Shown piece by piece: positions 37,953 through 46,680 of a stretch of 64,000 nucleotides of DNA. Numbering within the stretch: position 1 is the first letter of the stretch; each line of letters begins with the position of its first letter. Below the pieces are notes generated by a model. That model did no database searches, was not told the DNA's origin, and saw nothing but the letters and a program-made list of their open reading frames with translations. Origin of the DNA: Deltaproteobacteria bacterium (lineage in GTDB: Bacteria; Myxococcota; Kuafuiibacteriia; Kuafuiibacteriales; Kuafuiibacteriaceae); NCBI GenBank assembly GCA_016713425.1, contig JADJPE010000005.1:3038001-3102000 (forward strand). The letters are read 5' to 3'. The position numbers and the translations under genes are program-made.

Positions 37953-39020
37953 ATGCGGCAGGAGTCAGACACTAGGCTGAGACCATGGATGTTCGCCGTC
38001 AACTTCGCGGCGATCTTTTCCGTGGGAATAACCCATGTGACCACACTGACTGGTCTGCAGTTGGTACCGACCGGCTATTGGCAGGCCGCGAGGGTGGTGG
38101 TGCTCTACGCGATCTGGATCGTGGTTGTCGGGGCTCTTGGTCTAGGCTGGGTGATGGCCTGGCGCACGCGCTGGCCATACAGACTCCGTCTGACGTTGAT
38201 CGGATGGGCCGCGCTGCTTGCGATCAGCTTCTGGCTCTTCATGTCCTTCGCACTCCTGACTACTCCAGGCCCAAGCGAGGCGTGGTTCTTCAGTCTAGAG
38301 TCCCTTGAACGAGTGATCGTTGACCCAAGGACCGGTGATCAGCTCTCGATCTATCACCTGTCAAACTTTCCGGACGCCGGCTCCCGCAGCTCTCGCGTCG
38401 CGGTCCGTCATGGGGCGCTGCCTATCGAGAGGACGATGCGCATCAGCGCACCCGTCCAGTTCCAACTGGGCAGAAAGCCTCCCTGCCACGGCCCCGTCCA
38501 GTTCCAACTGGGCAGAAAGCCTCCCTGCCGCGGCCCCGCCCAGTTCCAACTGGGCAGAAAGCCTCCCTGGCGCGACCCCGTCCAGTTCCAACTGGGCAGA
38601 AAGCCTCCCTGGCGCGGCCCCGTCCAGTTTCAACTGGGCAGAAAGCCTCCGTGCCGCGGCCCCGCCCAATTCCAACTGGGCAGAGCCTCCCTGCCAGGCC
38701 CCCGCCCAATTCCAATTGCGATGCGCCCACGCCCACGCCTACGCTTAAGCCTGCGTCTGCGCTCACGCCTACGTCTACGCTCACGCCAACGTCTGCGCCC
38801 ACGCCCACGCCTACGCTTAAGCCTGCGTCTGCGCTCACGCCTACGTCTGCGCTCACGCCTACGTCCGCGCCTATGCCCGACGGACTCCCCGCCCCCGTCC
38901 CCGATCTCGGGACTTCTCGGCGCTCTACCGGACGCTCAGAGGCGGCGTATTCAATCAGGTTTGAAGGGAGCCCTCTTCGAGCCGGTGTTCCCGGTGTCCG
39001 GTTCGAATTCTCGGGTCTGA
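37953..39020 (+). CDS. Membrane protein with minisatellite-encoded tail
   Basis: Starting at ATG 37953, the first 150 residues contain three hydrophobic segments (MFAVNFAAIFSVGI, VVVLYAIWIVVVGALGLGWV, WAALLAISFWLFMSFALL), so this part is probably an inner-membrane protein. From about residue 165 the frame enters a 42-bp tandem repeat (14-residue units such as VQFQLGRKPPCRGP) and then an arginine/leucine-rich low-complexity stretch. The tail is likely an accident of repeat expansion, and the native gene may have ended earlier. No family is recognised. Confidence 0.5.
   Translation: MRQESDTRLRPWMFAVNFAAIFSVGITHVTTLTGLQLVPTGYWQAARVVVLYAIWIVVVGALGLGWVMAWRTRWPYRLRLTLIGWAALLAISFWLFMSFALLTTPGPSEAWFFSLESLERVIVDPRTGDQLSIYHLSNFPDAGSRSSRVAVRHGALPIERTMRISAPVQFQLGRKPPCHGPVQFQLGRKPPCRGPAQFQLGRKPPWRDPVQFQLGRKPPWRGPVQFQLGRKPPCRGPAQFQLGRASLPGPRPIPIAMRPRPRLRLSLRLRSRLRLRSRQRLRPRPRLRLSLRLRSRLRLRSRLRPRLCPTDSPPPSPISGLLGALPDAQRRRIQSGLKGALFEPVFPVSGSNSRV
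38451..38720 (+). repeat. 42-bp minisatellite
   Basis: Units start at 38451, 38493, 38535, 38577, 38619 and 38661, with a degenerate start of a seventh at 38701. The consensus contains CCAACTGGGCAGAAAGCCTC. The length is a multiple of three, so it stays in frame in both strands and gives 14-residue repeats. Confidence 0.95.
38735..38880 (+). repeat. 72-bp repeat built on a six-bp motif
   Basis: Two 72-bp units (the ACGCTTAAGCC mark occurs at 38741 and 38813) composed of variations of ACGCCT/ACGTCT. On the minus strand they would encode GVGVSADVGVSADAG-type repeats. This directly follows the 42-bp array. Confidence 0.85.
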
Positions 39021-39141
39021 TGTCCGGCTCTCGGTATCCCAAAGGGGATCTGACATCGCCAGACCGTCGGCGATACGATCCGCGTCGGTTGAGGCGCATC
39101 GGGCACCCGGCATACCGATGACGCCAAGGAGTTCATTGAGC

Positions 39142-39960
39142 ATGACGAATACAGTTCGGCCTGAACGCGCAGAGGCCGCCTTCGAGAAACTGCGCGCCCG
39201 CATCGAGGCGTTACCCAAAGACGCCGTGACTTCGGGCGCGGTATCGCACGACGAGGCCGCATCCAAGATTCTTGGCGTGATTGAAGCCATGCGCGCGGAG
39301 CCATCCATCCCAGCAACACTCCGAACCCTCCCCCGAGAAATCTTCGACGCGAAGCATCTCGACGCGCTCGACGATCTGACGCTCGCCTTGCTCCACGCCC
39401 GACGAAAGGCGATCTCGGAGGCAAGCACGTCGTCGGGCGTCACGGTCCCCGTCACCGTCATCGAGAAAGCCGCCGAGCTCAAAGCGACCATGACCCTCGT
39501 TCTCGAATACTACGTGGGCCACGAACCCGAGGCCGCGCTGGAACTCGCGGCCATTCGCTCGGGAACTGGCTACCTCGACCTCGCGAACGATCTGTCGCAG
39601 CTCGCCGCCCTTTACGGAGCGCACGCAAAGACACTCAAGCAAGACAAGCTTCGCTACGACCCCGCGCACGTCGCACAGGCTCGCGAGGTCTCCTTCGAGA
39701 TTCGCCGACACTATGGCTCCGTGTCGACCGGCAACACATGGTCCCAAACTTGTTGGCGCGTGTTCACCTTGCTGGAAGAAAGCTACCAAGAGGTTCGAGA
39801 TGCGGTGAGCTACGTCTACCGCCACAAGCGAGCGGTCGTCGATCTCTTCCCGACCCTCCGCCTCGGGGGGAGACGAAGACCGACCCTCAGCACCGACTCG
39901 GACTCCCGGCCCCGGCCTGGCGACGACACCGAGGCCGGCGCTGACGGTGAAGCGCCTTGA
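39142..39960 (+). CDS. Hypothetical protein
   Basis: A 272-residue, mainly helical soluble protein without recognised domain. The ATG at 39142 (MTNTVRPERAEAAFEKLRAR) is preferred over 39118 because it is preceded by a purine-rich AAGGAG at 39126 and gives a natural helical start. Notable stretches are EEYxVGHEPEAALELAAIRSGT-like and LAALYGAHAKTLKQDK. The last 30 residues are low-complexity Arg/Asp/Pro. After the stop the end of the gene is repeated (CGCCTTGATGCTGAAG twice, 39954-39985). Confidence 0.6.
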   Translation: MTNTVRPERAEAAFEKLRARIEALPKDAVTSGAVSHDEAASKILGVIEAMRAEPSIPATLRTLPREIFDAKHLDALDDLTLALLHARRKAISEASTSSGVTVPVTVIEKAAELKATMTLVLEYYVGHEPEAALELAAIRSGTGYLDLANDLSQLAALYGAHAKTLKQDKLRYDPAHVAQAREVSFEIRRHYGSVSTGNTWSQTCWRVFTLLEESYQEVRDAVSYVYRHKRAVVDLFPTLRLGGRRRPTLSTDSDSRPRPGDDTEAGADGEAP

Positions 39961-40094
39961 TGCTGAAGCGCCTTGATGCTGAAGCGTCTGGACAAGTCTC
40001 AAGCCCAACGTAATCGCGCAACCGACCGAAAGATCTCTCAAGGTCGACCGGTGCGCGTGTCCGCTCGGGCGTTCTGCGGATGGCCAACCTGAGC

Positions 40095-41207
40095 TTATTG
40101 TCTGGCGCGTGTCTGTGCCAACATCCAGCGATAGCATGAGTCTGCGTGGTTCCAGACGCCCGAGTGATCGACGTTCGGGAGCACCTTGAAGATACTCTTC
40201 GGATTCAGGTTCATAAGCGTTCGACCTGTCTCGATCTCTTGAGCCAACCGCTTCGGGAACATATGGTCATGCGCGCCTCGAAGCACGCACACCGGAAGCC
40301 GGATCTGAGCTGCCAATCCACTTCGAATCGGCGATGGGTAGGAAACGGCCGAAAGAGCGACGATGGCGGCATATCGCTCTGGGTTGTCGTAGCCCAAAAT
40401 CCAGGACCATACGCCATCAAAAGAGAACCCCGTTAGATAGATGCGCTCGGGGTCAACGTCGGCGGCCTGTTGCACGCCATCGAGCCAACGCGCGAATCTT
40501 TGGGGCACCGTCCTCAAAAGGTGCGGGGCGTCGACCTCCATTTCTGGCCTGGGGTTGAGGATCGCGCTGGCGGCAATCACAACGTGCTCAGTGGGTGAGA
40601 TGTGTCGTCGAACTTCGAGGATCTGCGCGATGAGCTTTTCCTTCTTGCGTGGGTGTCCGACCCGAACGACCAGCGGATAGCCGCCTCTCGGAGTACGTCC
40701 ACTCGGGATGAGCAACACTGCGGGCTCACCGTCCAGATCGACGGTCCGAATGGCAAATGGTCCATGCTTGTCGATCACGTCTCGAATCGACCTTATGTGT
40801 CTTGGCAAGAGCTGACGTTTTTCCGTGCCGGCGCGCGCGAGGCTGTGCGGATGAATCTTCTCCGCTTCGCGGTACGCCGCGATGGCATCGGCTCTTCGTC
40901 CGAGCTCATCCAGAGCAAGGGCCCGATAGATCGCCCGCCAAAGGTTGGCAGCTTGGTCCACGCCGGGGATCAGTGCCGCGGCCTTCAGGGCATCTCGCTC
41001 TCTTCCCTCAGCGAGAGCTCGCTGGGTGTCGAAGTAGATGTCTCGGTCAATGTCTCCCCATTGCGGGGTCCCATGAGCACACGCCAATCCAGAAGAGAGC
41101 AGAACAAGTGAGGCGATCTTAGGATCGCGAATGCAGTATCGACCCGCGACGATGCCGATCTTCGCCAAGCGCCCACGTTTTGCGAGAGCCAGATTTCCTC
41201 GGCCCAA
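40095..41207 (-). CDS. Lipoprotein with alpha/beta-hydrolase domain
   Basis: A protein of up to 370 residues. The hydrophobic stretch IASLVLLSSGLAC gives a lipobox at about residue 43 from the ATG at 41207; a GTG at 41150 would give a more normal 24-residue signal. After a helical repeat-like region (EGRERDALKAAALIPGVDQA), the C-terminal 200 residues form an esterase/PHB-depolymerase-type hydrolase: nucleophile in GFSFDGVWSW, acid in GAHDHMFP, histidine in NVDHSGVW. The substrate is unknown. It stands alone. Confidence 0.75.
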   Translation of the reverse strand: MGRGNLALAKRGRLAKIGIVAGRYCIRDPKIASLVLLSSGLACAHGTPQWGDIDRDIYFDTQRALAEGRERDALKAAALIPGVDQAANLWRAIYRALALDELGRRADAIAAYREAEKIHPHSLARAGTEKRQLLPRHIRSIRDVIDKHGPFAIRTVDLDGEPAVLLIPSGRTPRGGYPLVVRVGHPRKKEKLIAQILEVRRHISPTEHVVIAASAILNPRPEMEVDAPHLLRTVPQRFARWLDGVQQAADVDPERIYLTGFSFDGVWSWILGYDNPERYAAIVALSAVSYPSPIRSGLAAQIRLPVCVLRGAHDHMFPKRLAQEIETGRTLMNLNPKSIFKVLPNVDHSGVWNHADSCYRWMLAQTRARQ

Positions 41208-41307
41208 TGCAACCTCCCGCTTCGAACGGCAACCACAATCGAGGCGGAGGCACTACGCCTCCGAGAACCTCAAAGAGTCGCAACTTCAACCTGAGAGCGC
41301 CATGTTG

Positions 41308-41376
41308 TTCCCGCGCCGGTGCATTGTTCCCGCACCGGTGTATCGTTCGCGCACCGGTGTATCGTTCGCGCACCGG
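41308..41376 (+). repeat. 19-bp tandem repeat with CACCGGTG core
   Basis: Three units (41308, 41327, 41346) and a partial fourth (41365). The later units contain the palindrome CACCGGTG. It lies about 100 bp upstream of the hydrolase lipoprotein start and could be a multi-site operator or a short satellite. Confidence 0.8.
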
Positions 41377-41549
41377 ACCAGACGGTTGTCCGCTTGCTTC
41401 ACACTGTCGAAATGCTGGGCAATGGATCGGGGGCGCTCGTCTTCTCCTCAGCGTCGTAGCGTGCGGCAGCCGCGCGAAGCTCACCGGCGATCTTGTGCCG
41501 CAGCGCCTCGAGCTCGAGTACACTGGCCTTGCTGCCGAACCCCAGCAGC

Positions 41550-41830
41550 CAAGCTCTCGACCTCCACCGTCCCGCGAACATCGAGCGGCACGAAACGCGC
41601 TTCAAGAACCCCGCCCAAATGGAGCAGCGGAACGGGCGCATCGACCGAACGCTTCAGCCGGCCTCTGAAGTCCGCTGCCACTATTTCTTCTGCCCGGCCC
41701 GCAAGGAGGACGCGGTCCTCCGAAAGCTCGTCCAGTACGGTCGAGACGATTCAGTCAGAGCTCGGCTCCCTCGGAACGGTGGTGATGAATCGCCTCGCTG
41801 AAGTGCTCTCCGACGATCGGGGCATCGACG
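41550..41830 (+). pseudogene. SNF2-type helicase, C-terminal remnant
   Basis: A frame reading NPAQMEQRNGRIDRTLQPAS then CHYFFCPARKEDAVLRKLV corresponds to helicase motif VI (Q-x-x-GR-x-x-R) and the following segment of SNF2-family helicases. After a frameshift near 41735 it continues VETIQSELGSLGTVVMNRLAE ... DDRGID. The pattern MEQRNGRIDR followed by an ETIxxELGS segment resembles DrmD-like helicases of DISARM systems. No other DISARM gene is present. Only about 95 residues survive. Confidence 0.6.
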
Positions 41831-41859
41831 AACGCACGCCCGACGACCTCGATGAAGCG

Positions 41860-42250
41860 GTTGCCGCCAGTGCCACCGGGCGCTACGGCCAGATGAAGGG
41901 CCCGGCCACCGACTGCGAGCACCCCTGCGTGCCCGCCGGCGAGGTCGAGCAGGTCATCCTCGGCAAGATCCGCGAGCTCTGTGCCGACCCGACCGTGCGG
42001 GCCGAGCTGGCCAAGCGCCTGCAGTGAGCAAGCAGCAGTCGGGCCGCGCCATCGCCCTCGAGCGCGCGACGGCTCGTGCCGGAAGAGCGCTACGACCTGG
42101 TCAAGCTGCTCATCGAGCGCGTCGACGTGGACGTGCCCGAGGCGGAGTTGCACATCACGCTGCACCACCTCACCCATGAGCCGAACGCGAAGCGGGCCTT
42201 CGAACCCCACAGCCCCGGCCCGTGTCGCCCGGCTTGTGGCACCGCCGTTC
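41860..42250 (+). pseudogene. Serine recombinase, C-terminal remnant
   Basis: Residues such as CEHPCVPAGEVEQVILGKIREL match the end of the zinc-ribbon and coiled-coil region of large serine recombinases (CPHPSVPAGEIE type). In another frame, VPEERYDLVKLLIERVDVDVPE matches their C-terminal tail. The frame is broken near 42028 and the piece is joined directly to the helicase remnant. It ends in the 25-bp minisatellite. Confidence 0.65.
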
Positions 42251-42303
42251 CAAGAGGACGTCCTCCATCTCGAGGTGCTCCCTGGCCGCGAGTCGATCTC
42301 CGC

Positions 42304-42490
42304 GCGGGACCCCCGCCCGGGACCTCCGCGCGGGACTTCCGCCCGGACCTCCGCGCGGGACTTCCGCCCGGACCTCCGAGCGGGACTTCCGCCCGGACCT
42401 CCGAGCGGGACTTCCGCCCGGACCTCCGAGCGGGACTTCCGCCCGGACCTCCGAGCGGGACTTTCGCCCGGACCTCCGAGCGGGACCTCC
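42304..42490 (+). repeat. 25-bp minisatellite
   Basis: Units of CGGGACTTCCGCCCGGACCT plus CCGAG start at 42331, 42356, 42381, 42406, 42431 and 42456, with degenerate units at 42304 and 42481. Because 25 is not a multiple of three, all three frames cycle through the same 25-residue peptide. There are no spacers, so it is not a CRISPR array. Confidence 0.95.
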
Positions 42491-42609
42491 GGCGGCTGCT
42501 GCTGAGCCTGGTGCGGAAGGAGCAGGTGGCAGTGTGGCGGTGTGTGCTCGAGCCGATCAGCCAGAAGGTGCGTCGGCTTGACCTTTCAGGCAAAATTGGG
42601 AGTTGAGGG

Positions 42610-42665
42610 GTCTGGGCTGGAGCGAGTGCGCATGTTCAGTGTATTCAGTGTGGAACAGCCCAGAC
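42610..42665 (+). promoter_or_regulatory. 10-bp inverted repeat in the ietAS leader
   Basis: GTCTGGGCTG (42610-42619) and CAGCCCAGAC (42656-42665) are perfect inverted arms separated by 36 bp. That interval contains a direct repeat of TTCAGTGT (42635-42642 and 42645-42652, the second reading ATTCAGTGTGG). The right arm ends 10 bp before the ATG at 42676 and could occlude the ribosome-binding region as a stem in mRNA, or serve as an operator. Confidence 0.5.
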
Positions 42666-42675
42666 CGAGAGAACG

Positions 42676-43662
42676 ATGGCCAAGGCAGACCAGATCAAGG
42701 CTCTCATCAGGAGCCACGCAGAGGGCGACGACACGCGTTTCTACGCCGTCGCCATCCAGGTTGCTGCCCAGGCGGCCCGAAGCGGGCATGGCAAGTTTGC
42801 GCAAGAGTTGCGAGCGCTTGTAGACCGTGCCAAGGAGCGAGCGAAGGCAGCAGCCGCGACACCGGGCCCGAAGCCCATCCCCATGGCCCAGCCGAGAGGC
42901 GAGCTGGCGGGGTTGCTCACGGTCGGCTACCCGAAGACCCGCATCGCCGACATGGCGCTCGAGGACGCTCTCCACCAGCGGATTGATCGTGTGCTCGTCG
43001 AGCAGCGCCAGCGCGCTCGCATTCGCGAGCACGGGTTCGCTCCGCTTCGGAAGCTTCTACTCGTGGGACCGCCCGGCACGGGGAAGACGATGACCGCGGC
43101 CGCACTGGCTGGAGCGTTGGGCCTGCCCCTGTTCACCATCCAACTGGACGGTCTCATCACCAAGTACATGGGCGAGACCGCCGCCAAGCTGCGCCTCGTC
43201 TTCGACGCGATTCAGGGGACGTGCGGCGTCTACCTCTTCGACGAGTTCGATGCCCTCGGGGGACAGCGTGGCGCCGCCAACGACGTTGGCGAGATTCGGC
43301 GCGTGCTGAATTCGTTCCTGCAGTTCCTGGAGATGGACGACTCGGACAGCTTGGTGATCGGCGCGACGAACCACGTGAAGCTGCTGGACCGAGCGCTCTT
43401 CCGCCGCTTCGACGCAGTCCTCGAGTATGCGCTGCCATCGAAAGAGATCGCGACGAAGGTCATGCAGGCGCGTCTCGGTCTGCTGGACACTGCGGACGTC
43501 GACTGGTCGGACGCGGCGGCAGCGGCCGAATCTCTCAGCCATGCCGAGATCACTCATGCGTGCGAGCAAGCAGCGAAGAACGCGATCTTGGAGCACACCA
43601 CCAAGGTCCGAAACGATGAGCTTGTCACCGCACTCAAGGAACGACGCAGGACGCATCCGTAA
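42676..43662 (+). CDS. ietA: AAA+ ATPase, IetA-like
   Basis: A 328-residue protein. The N-terminal 110 residues are helical. The AAA+ core has Walker A GPPGTGKT at 131-138, Walker B VYLFDEFDAL at about 185-194, sensor 1 VIGATNH and an arginine-finger region LDRALFRRFD. It is followed 22 bp later by a subtilisin-like protease gene with a clear ribosome-binding site (GGAGGAGAAGG at 43666). This pair, a small AAA+ ATPase and an S8 peptidase, is the architecture of the IetAS system, first described on an Agrobacterium plasmid and later shown to act against phages. The ATPase presumably controls the protease. Confidence 0.85.
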   Translation: MAKADQIKALIRSHAEGDDTRFYAVAIQVAAQAARSGHGKFAQELRALVDRAKERAKAAAATPGPKPIPMAQPRGELAGLLTVGYPKTRIADMALEDALHQRIDRVLVEQRQRARIREHGFAPLRKLLLVGPPGTGKTMTAAALAGALGLPLFTIQLDGLITKYMGETAAKLRLVFDAIQGTCGVYLFDEFDALGGQRGAANDVGEIRRVLNSFLQFLEMDDSDSLVIGATNHVKLLDRALFRRFDAVLEYALPSKEIATKVMQARLGLLDTADVDWSDAAAAAESLSHAEITHACEQAAKNAILEHTTKVRNDELVTALKERRRTHP

Positions 43663-43684
43663 CCCCGGAGGAGAAGGCTGACAG

Positions 43685-46267
43685 ATGGCATCTCCTCGGA
43701 ACCGACGCCACATCATCGTCCCTGGCGATCCGACCGTGGAGAGGTACTCGCCTCATCCACGAAAGATGGACGTGAAGAAACCGCCCGCGCCGGCGAGTAG
43801 GCCGGCGCACGGCGCCGCCCTGAAGCAGTCATTCGAAGATGCAGCGAGCAAAGGCGCCGAACGGCGCCAAGAAGCCGAAGACGCGGGCATCAAGGTGCAC
43901 GGTGCCGTCCCTGGGCTCTACGTCGAGTTCGAGAGTCGGCCAGGCATGCGGCTCAAGCTGAGCAGTCTCGAGGACGCTCGCGCCGGCATCGAGCTGGTTG
44001 CCGTGACCGAGACGAAGACGGATGAGGCCGAGCCGAAGCGTGTGCAACACGCGACTGTGTTCGTGCCGGACGGCAAGGTGAAGCACTTCGTCTCGCGCTT
44101 CGAGAAATACGCAAAGACGGCGCCGAAGAAGAAAGGCGAGCGCCGCTATGAGGCGATGATCGATCCGGTCGCGACGTTGCGTCTCGCAACGCTGCGCGCT
44201 CTGTGGACAGACGCCCCGGACGCCTACCCGGCTGCTGAGAACGAGTGCATCTGGTGGGAAGTATGGCTACGCCGGCACGACGGCAACGAGCTCTCTCGGC
44301 TGATGGAGTTCGCATCGCTCCAGAATCTCGACGTTAGCGAGCGACGCCTTCAGTTCGACGAACGCATCGTCACGCTCGTTAATGCGACGGCCAGCGTGCT
44401 CGCCAGTTCCATCGACGTGCTCAACGACGTCGCCGAGGTGCAGCGTGCAAAGGAGACGGCGGCCGTGTTCGTCGACATGGGCCCCGACGAGCAGGCGGAC
44501 TGGGCGAAGGAACTGCTGGCCCGCGTGAGCTCGCCGGGTGGCGCCGCGCCCGCTGCGTGCATTCTCGACACCGGTGTGAACCGCGGGCATCCGCTGCTTG
44601 AGGTCGCGGTGGCTGCCGAGGACTGCACAGCCGTCGATCCGACGTGGGGACACCACGACGACGGCGGCGGTCCCGGCATGATGGGCCACGGCACCCAGAT
44701 GGCGGGGCTGGCCCTCTACGGCGACCTCACGCCTATCCTCGCCGGGTCGCAGCCAGTGCAACTCCAGCACCGCCTCGAATCCGTGAAGATCCTGCCGCCG
44801 AACGGAGCGAACCCACCTGAGCTCTACGGATCCATCACGGCGGAAGCCGCGAGCCGCGTGGAAGTGCAAGCTCCCGAGCGCGCGCGCTGCTTCGCGATGG
44901 CGGTCACGTCCACGGACGAACGGGATCGCGGCACGCCGACCTCGTGGTCCTCTGCGGTCGATGCGTTGTCGGCGGGTCGCGTATTCGATCAGACAACACA
45001 AGGCTTGGTCTATCTTGATGACGACGGCGAGGACCACCATCGCCGCCTCTTCATCGTCAGTGCTGGAAACGTCGATGGGAACTCGCTCGCCGTCGCGCAC
45101 CTCGATCAGAGCGACACCGACCCCGTCCACGACCCGGCGCAGGCTTGGAACGCCCTGACCGTCGGCGCGTTCACCGAGCGGATCTCCATCCAGGATGCGT
45201 CGTGGCAAGGGTGGGCGCCCGTTGCCGCGGCTGGCGACCTATCGCCCTGGAGCACCACGTCCGTCACGTTCGCCAAACAGTGGCCCCTGAAGCCCGACGT
45301 GGTGTTCGAGGGGGGAAACGTCGTCCGAAATAGCAAGGACGAGGTGGACTTCCCGTGCGCCGATCTCTGTCTCCTGTCCACGCACTACAAGCCTGCCGAA
45401 AAGCCGTTCGTCCTCTCGTACGCGACGAGCGCGGCCACAGCCCAGGCCGCGCGGATGGCTGCGACCATCCAGGCCCAGTATCCAAACCTTTGGCCCGAAG
45501 CTGTCCGCGGGTTGATCGTGCACTCGGCAGAGTGGACGCCAGCGATGCAAGAGCACCTTCGTGGTGCGGGTGGCAAACGAGCGCGCGAGATGCTCGTGCG
45601 GCGTTACGGCTTCGGTGTCCCGCGACTCAGCCGGGCCCTTCGCAGCGCGAGCGACGCCCTCACGCTCATCGCCCAAGGCTCGATCCGGCCCTTCGCCCCT
45701 GGGGACAAGGATCCGAAGAAGCGAATCATGGGTGACATCCACTTCTTTGAACTGCCTTGGCCGACGGATGTCCTGCAGAGCCTCGGGGAGCAGCCGGTCC
45801 GATTGCGCGTCACGCTCTCCTACTTCATCGAGCCCAATCCGGGCCGTCGCGGCTGGAGCAAGCGCCACCGCTACGCGTCCCACGGCCTCCGCTTCGACGT
45901 GAAGGGCCCCACCGAGTCGCTGGACGAATTCCGCAAGAGGCTCAACCAGCAGGCCCTCGACGAAGAAGAAGAGAAGCCCAAGGTCAACGCCTCGGATAGT
46001 TGGTATCTCGGTTCACAGGCTCGCAACCGTGGCTCGGTGCACTCGGATCTCCTGTCCGGCTTCGCCGCCGACCTCGCGGAGCGTGGAGTCGTTGGCGTCT
46101 ACCCGGTCAGCGGCTGGTGGAAGGACCAGCCCGCGCGCGACCGGAGCGACAAGGGCGCCCCGTACGCGTTGATCGTGTCCATCGAGACCGACGCTGCAGA
46201 CGTCGACATCTGGACGCCCGTAGCGAACCAGGTCGGCGTGCCGGTGGAAGTCGAGATCGAGGTCTGA
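43685..46267 (+). CDS. ietS: Subtilisin-like serine protease, IetS-like
   Basis: An 860-residue S8-family peptidase without signal peptide, so it acts in the cytoplasm. The triad is Asp295 (ACILDTGVNRGHP), His335 (MMGHGTQMAG) and Ser582 (SYATSAATAQAAR). Asn462 in VSAGNVDG forms the oxyanion hole. An N-terminal domain of about 280 residues and a C-terminal domain of about 200 residues (LRVTLSYFIEPN and further strands) flank the protease core, as in IetS homologues. Both genes are uninterrupted, in contrast to most of the window. Confidence 0.88.
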   Translation: MASPRNRRHIIVPGDPTVERYSPHPRKMDVKKPPAPASRPAHGAALKQSFEDAASKGAERRQEAEDAGIKVHGAVPGLYVEFESRPGMRLKLSSLEDARAGIELVAVTETKTDEAEPKRVQHATVFVPDGKVKHFVSRFEKYAKTAPKKKGERRYEAMIDPVATLRLATLRALWTDAPDAYPAAENECIWWEVWLRRHDGNELSRLMEFASLQNLDVSERRLQFDERIVTLVNATASVLASSIDVLNDVAEVQRAKETAAVFVDMGPDEQADWAKELLARVSSPGGAAPAACILDTGVNRGHPLLEVAVAAEDCTAVDPTWGHHDDGGGPGMMGHGTQMAGLALYGDLTPILAGSQPVQLQHRLESVKILPPNGANPPELYGSITAEAASRVEVQAPERARCFAMAVTSTDERDRGTPTSWSSAVDALSAGRVFDQTTQGLVYLDDDGEDHHRRLFIVSAGNVDGNSLAVAHLDQSDTDPVHDPAQAWNALTVGAFTERISIQDASWQGWAPVAAAGDLSPWSTTSVTFAKQWPLKPDVVFEGGNVVRNSKDEVDFPCADLCLLSTHYKPAEKPFVLSYATSAATAQAARMAATIQAQYPNLWPEAVRGLIVHSAEWTPAMQEHLRGAGGKRAREMLVRRYGFGVPRLSRALRSASDALTLIAQGSIRPFAPGDKDPKKRIMGDIHFFELPWPTDVLQSLGEQPVRLRVTLSYFIEPNPGRRGWSKRHRYASHGLRFDVKGPTESLDEFRKRLNQQALDEEEEKPKVNASDSWYLGSQARNRGSVHSDLLSGFAADLAERGVVGVYPVSGWWKDQPARDRSDKGAPYALIVSIETDAADVDIWTPVANQVGVPVEVEIEV

Positions 46268-46391
46268 GCTGACCTAGAGCGTCCGTGCCAGTTCTAAGTA
46301 GCGACAGAACGCATTCGCGAGCTGCATCTGCCGCGGAGTCCGACACTCAGGCTCGAACAGTCGCGGGTTTGCGACGAGGATGCAGGCGCAC

Positions 46392-46680
46392 CGCGCTCGA
46401 GATCCCCCTCAGCTCGCCCTCGATCTCTGATCGACTCCACAAACCAACCGAAGGGCCCAAGCTCCGGGGTTCGGCGCTTCTTGTCCGCGCGGTCGCGCTG
46501 CTCGTCCGCTGGGGAGAGGTGCGTCTGAACGCTGCGCGCAGGCTACGGAACGCAACGGCAGTCCCGTCTTCTGCCGTTCCAAACCGGCCAGAATGCGCGC
46601 AACATGTGACTCGTCGCACATCTGCGTCGGTTCTCAGACGGCTCCGGGCACGGTCGAAGCCGATTGATTGCCCTGTCGGG
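46392..46680 (+). mobile_element. Diverged IS91-like 3'-end relic
   Basis: About 290 bp resemble the last part of the reference element but with many substitutions (for example AACGCAACGG for AACTCAACGG, ATTCTGG for AGTCTGG) and a 20-bp deletion near 46650. The hairpin right arm is altered (GTCGGG instead of ATCGGC). It is the oldest-looking member and again abuts a truncated gene (IS66 transposase). Confidence 0.85.

Noticed and set aside
38451..38720. Possible CRISPR array
   Set aside because: The 42-bp units are contiguous; no unique spacers separate them.
42304..42490. Possible CRISPR array
   Set aside because: Units of 25 bp follow each other without spacers and no cas genes are present.
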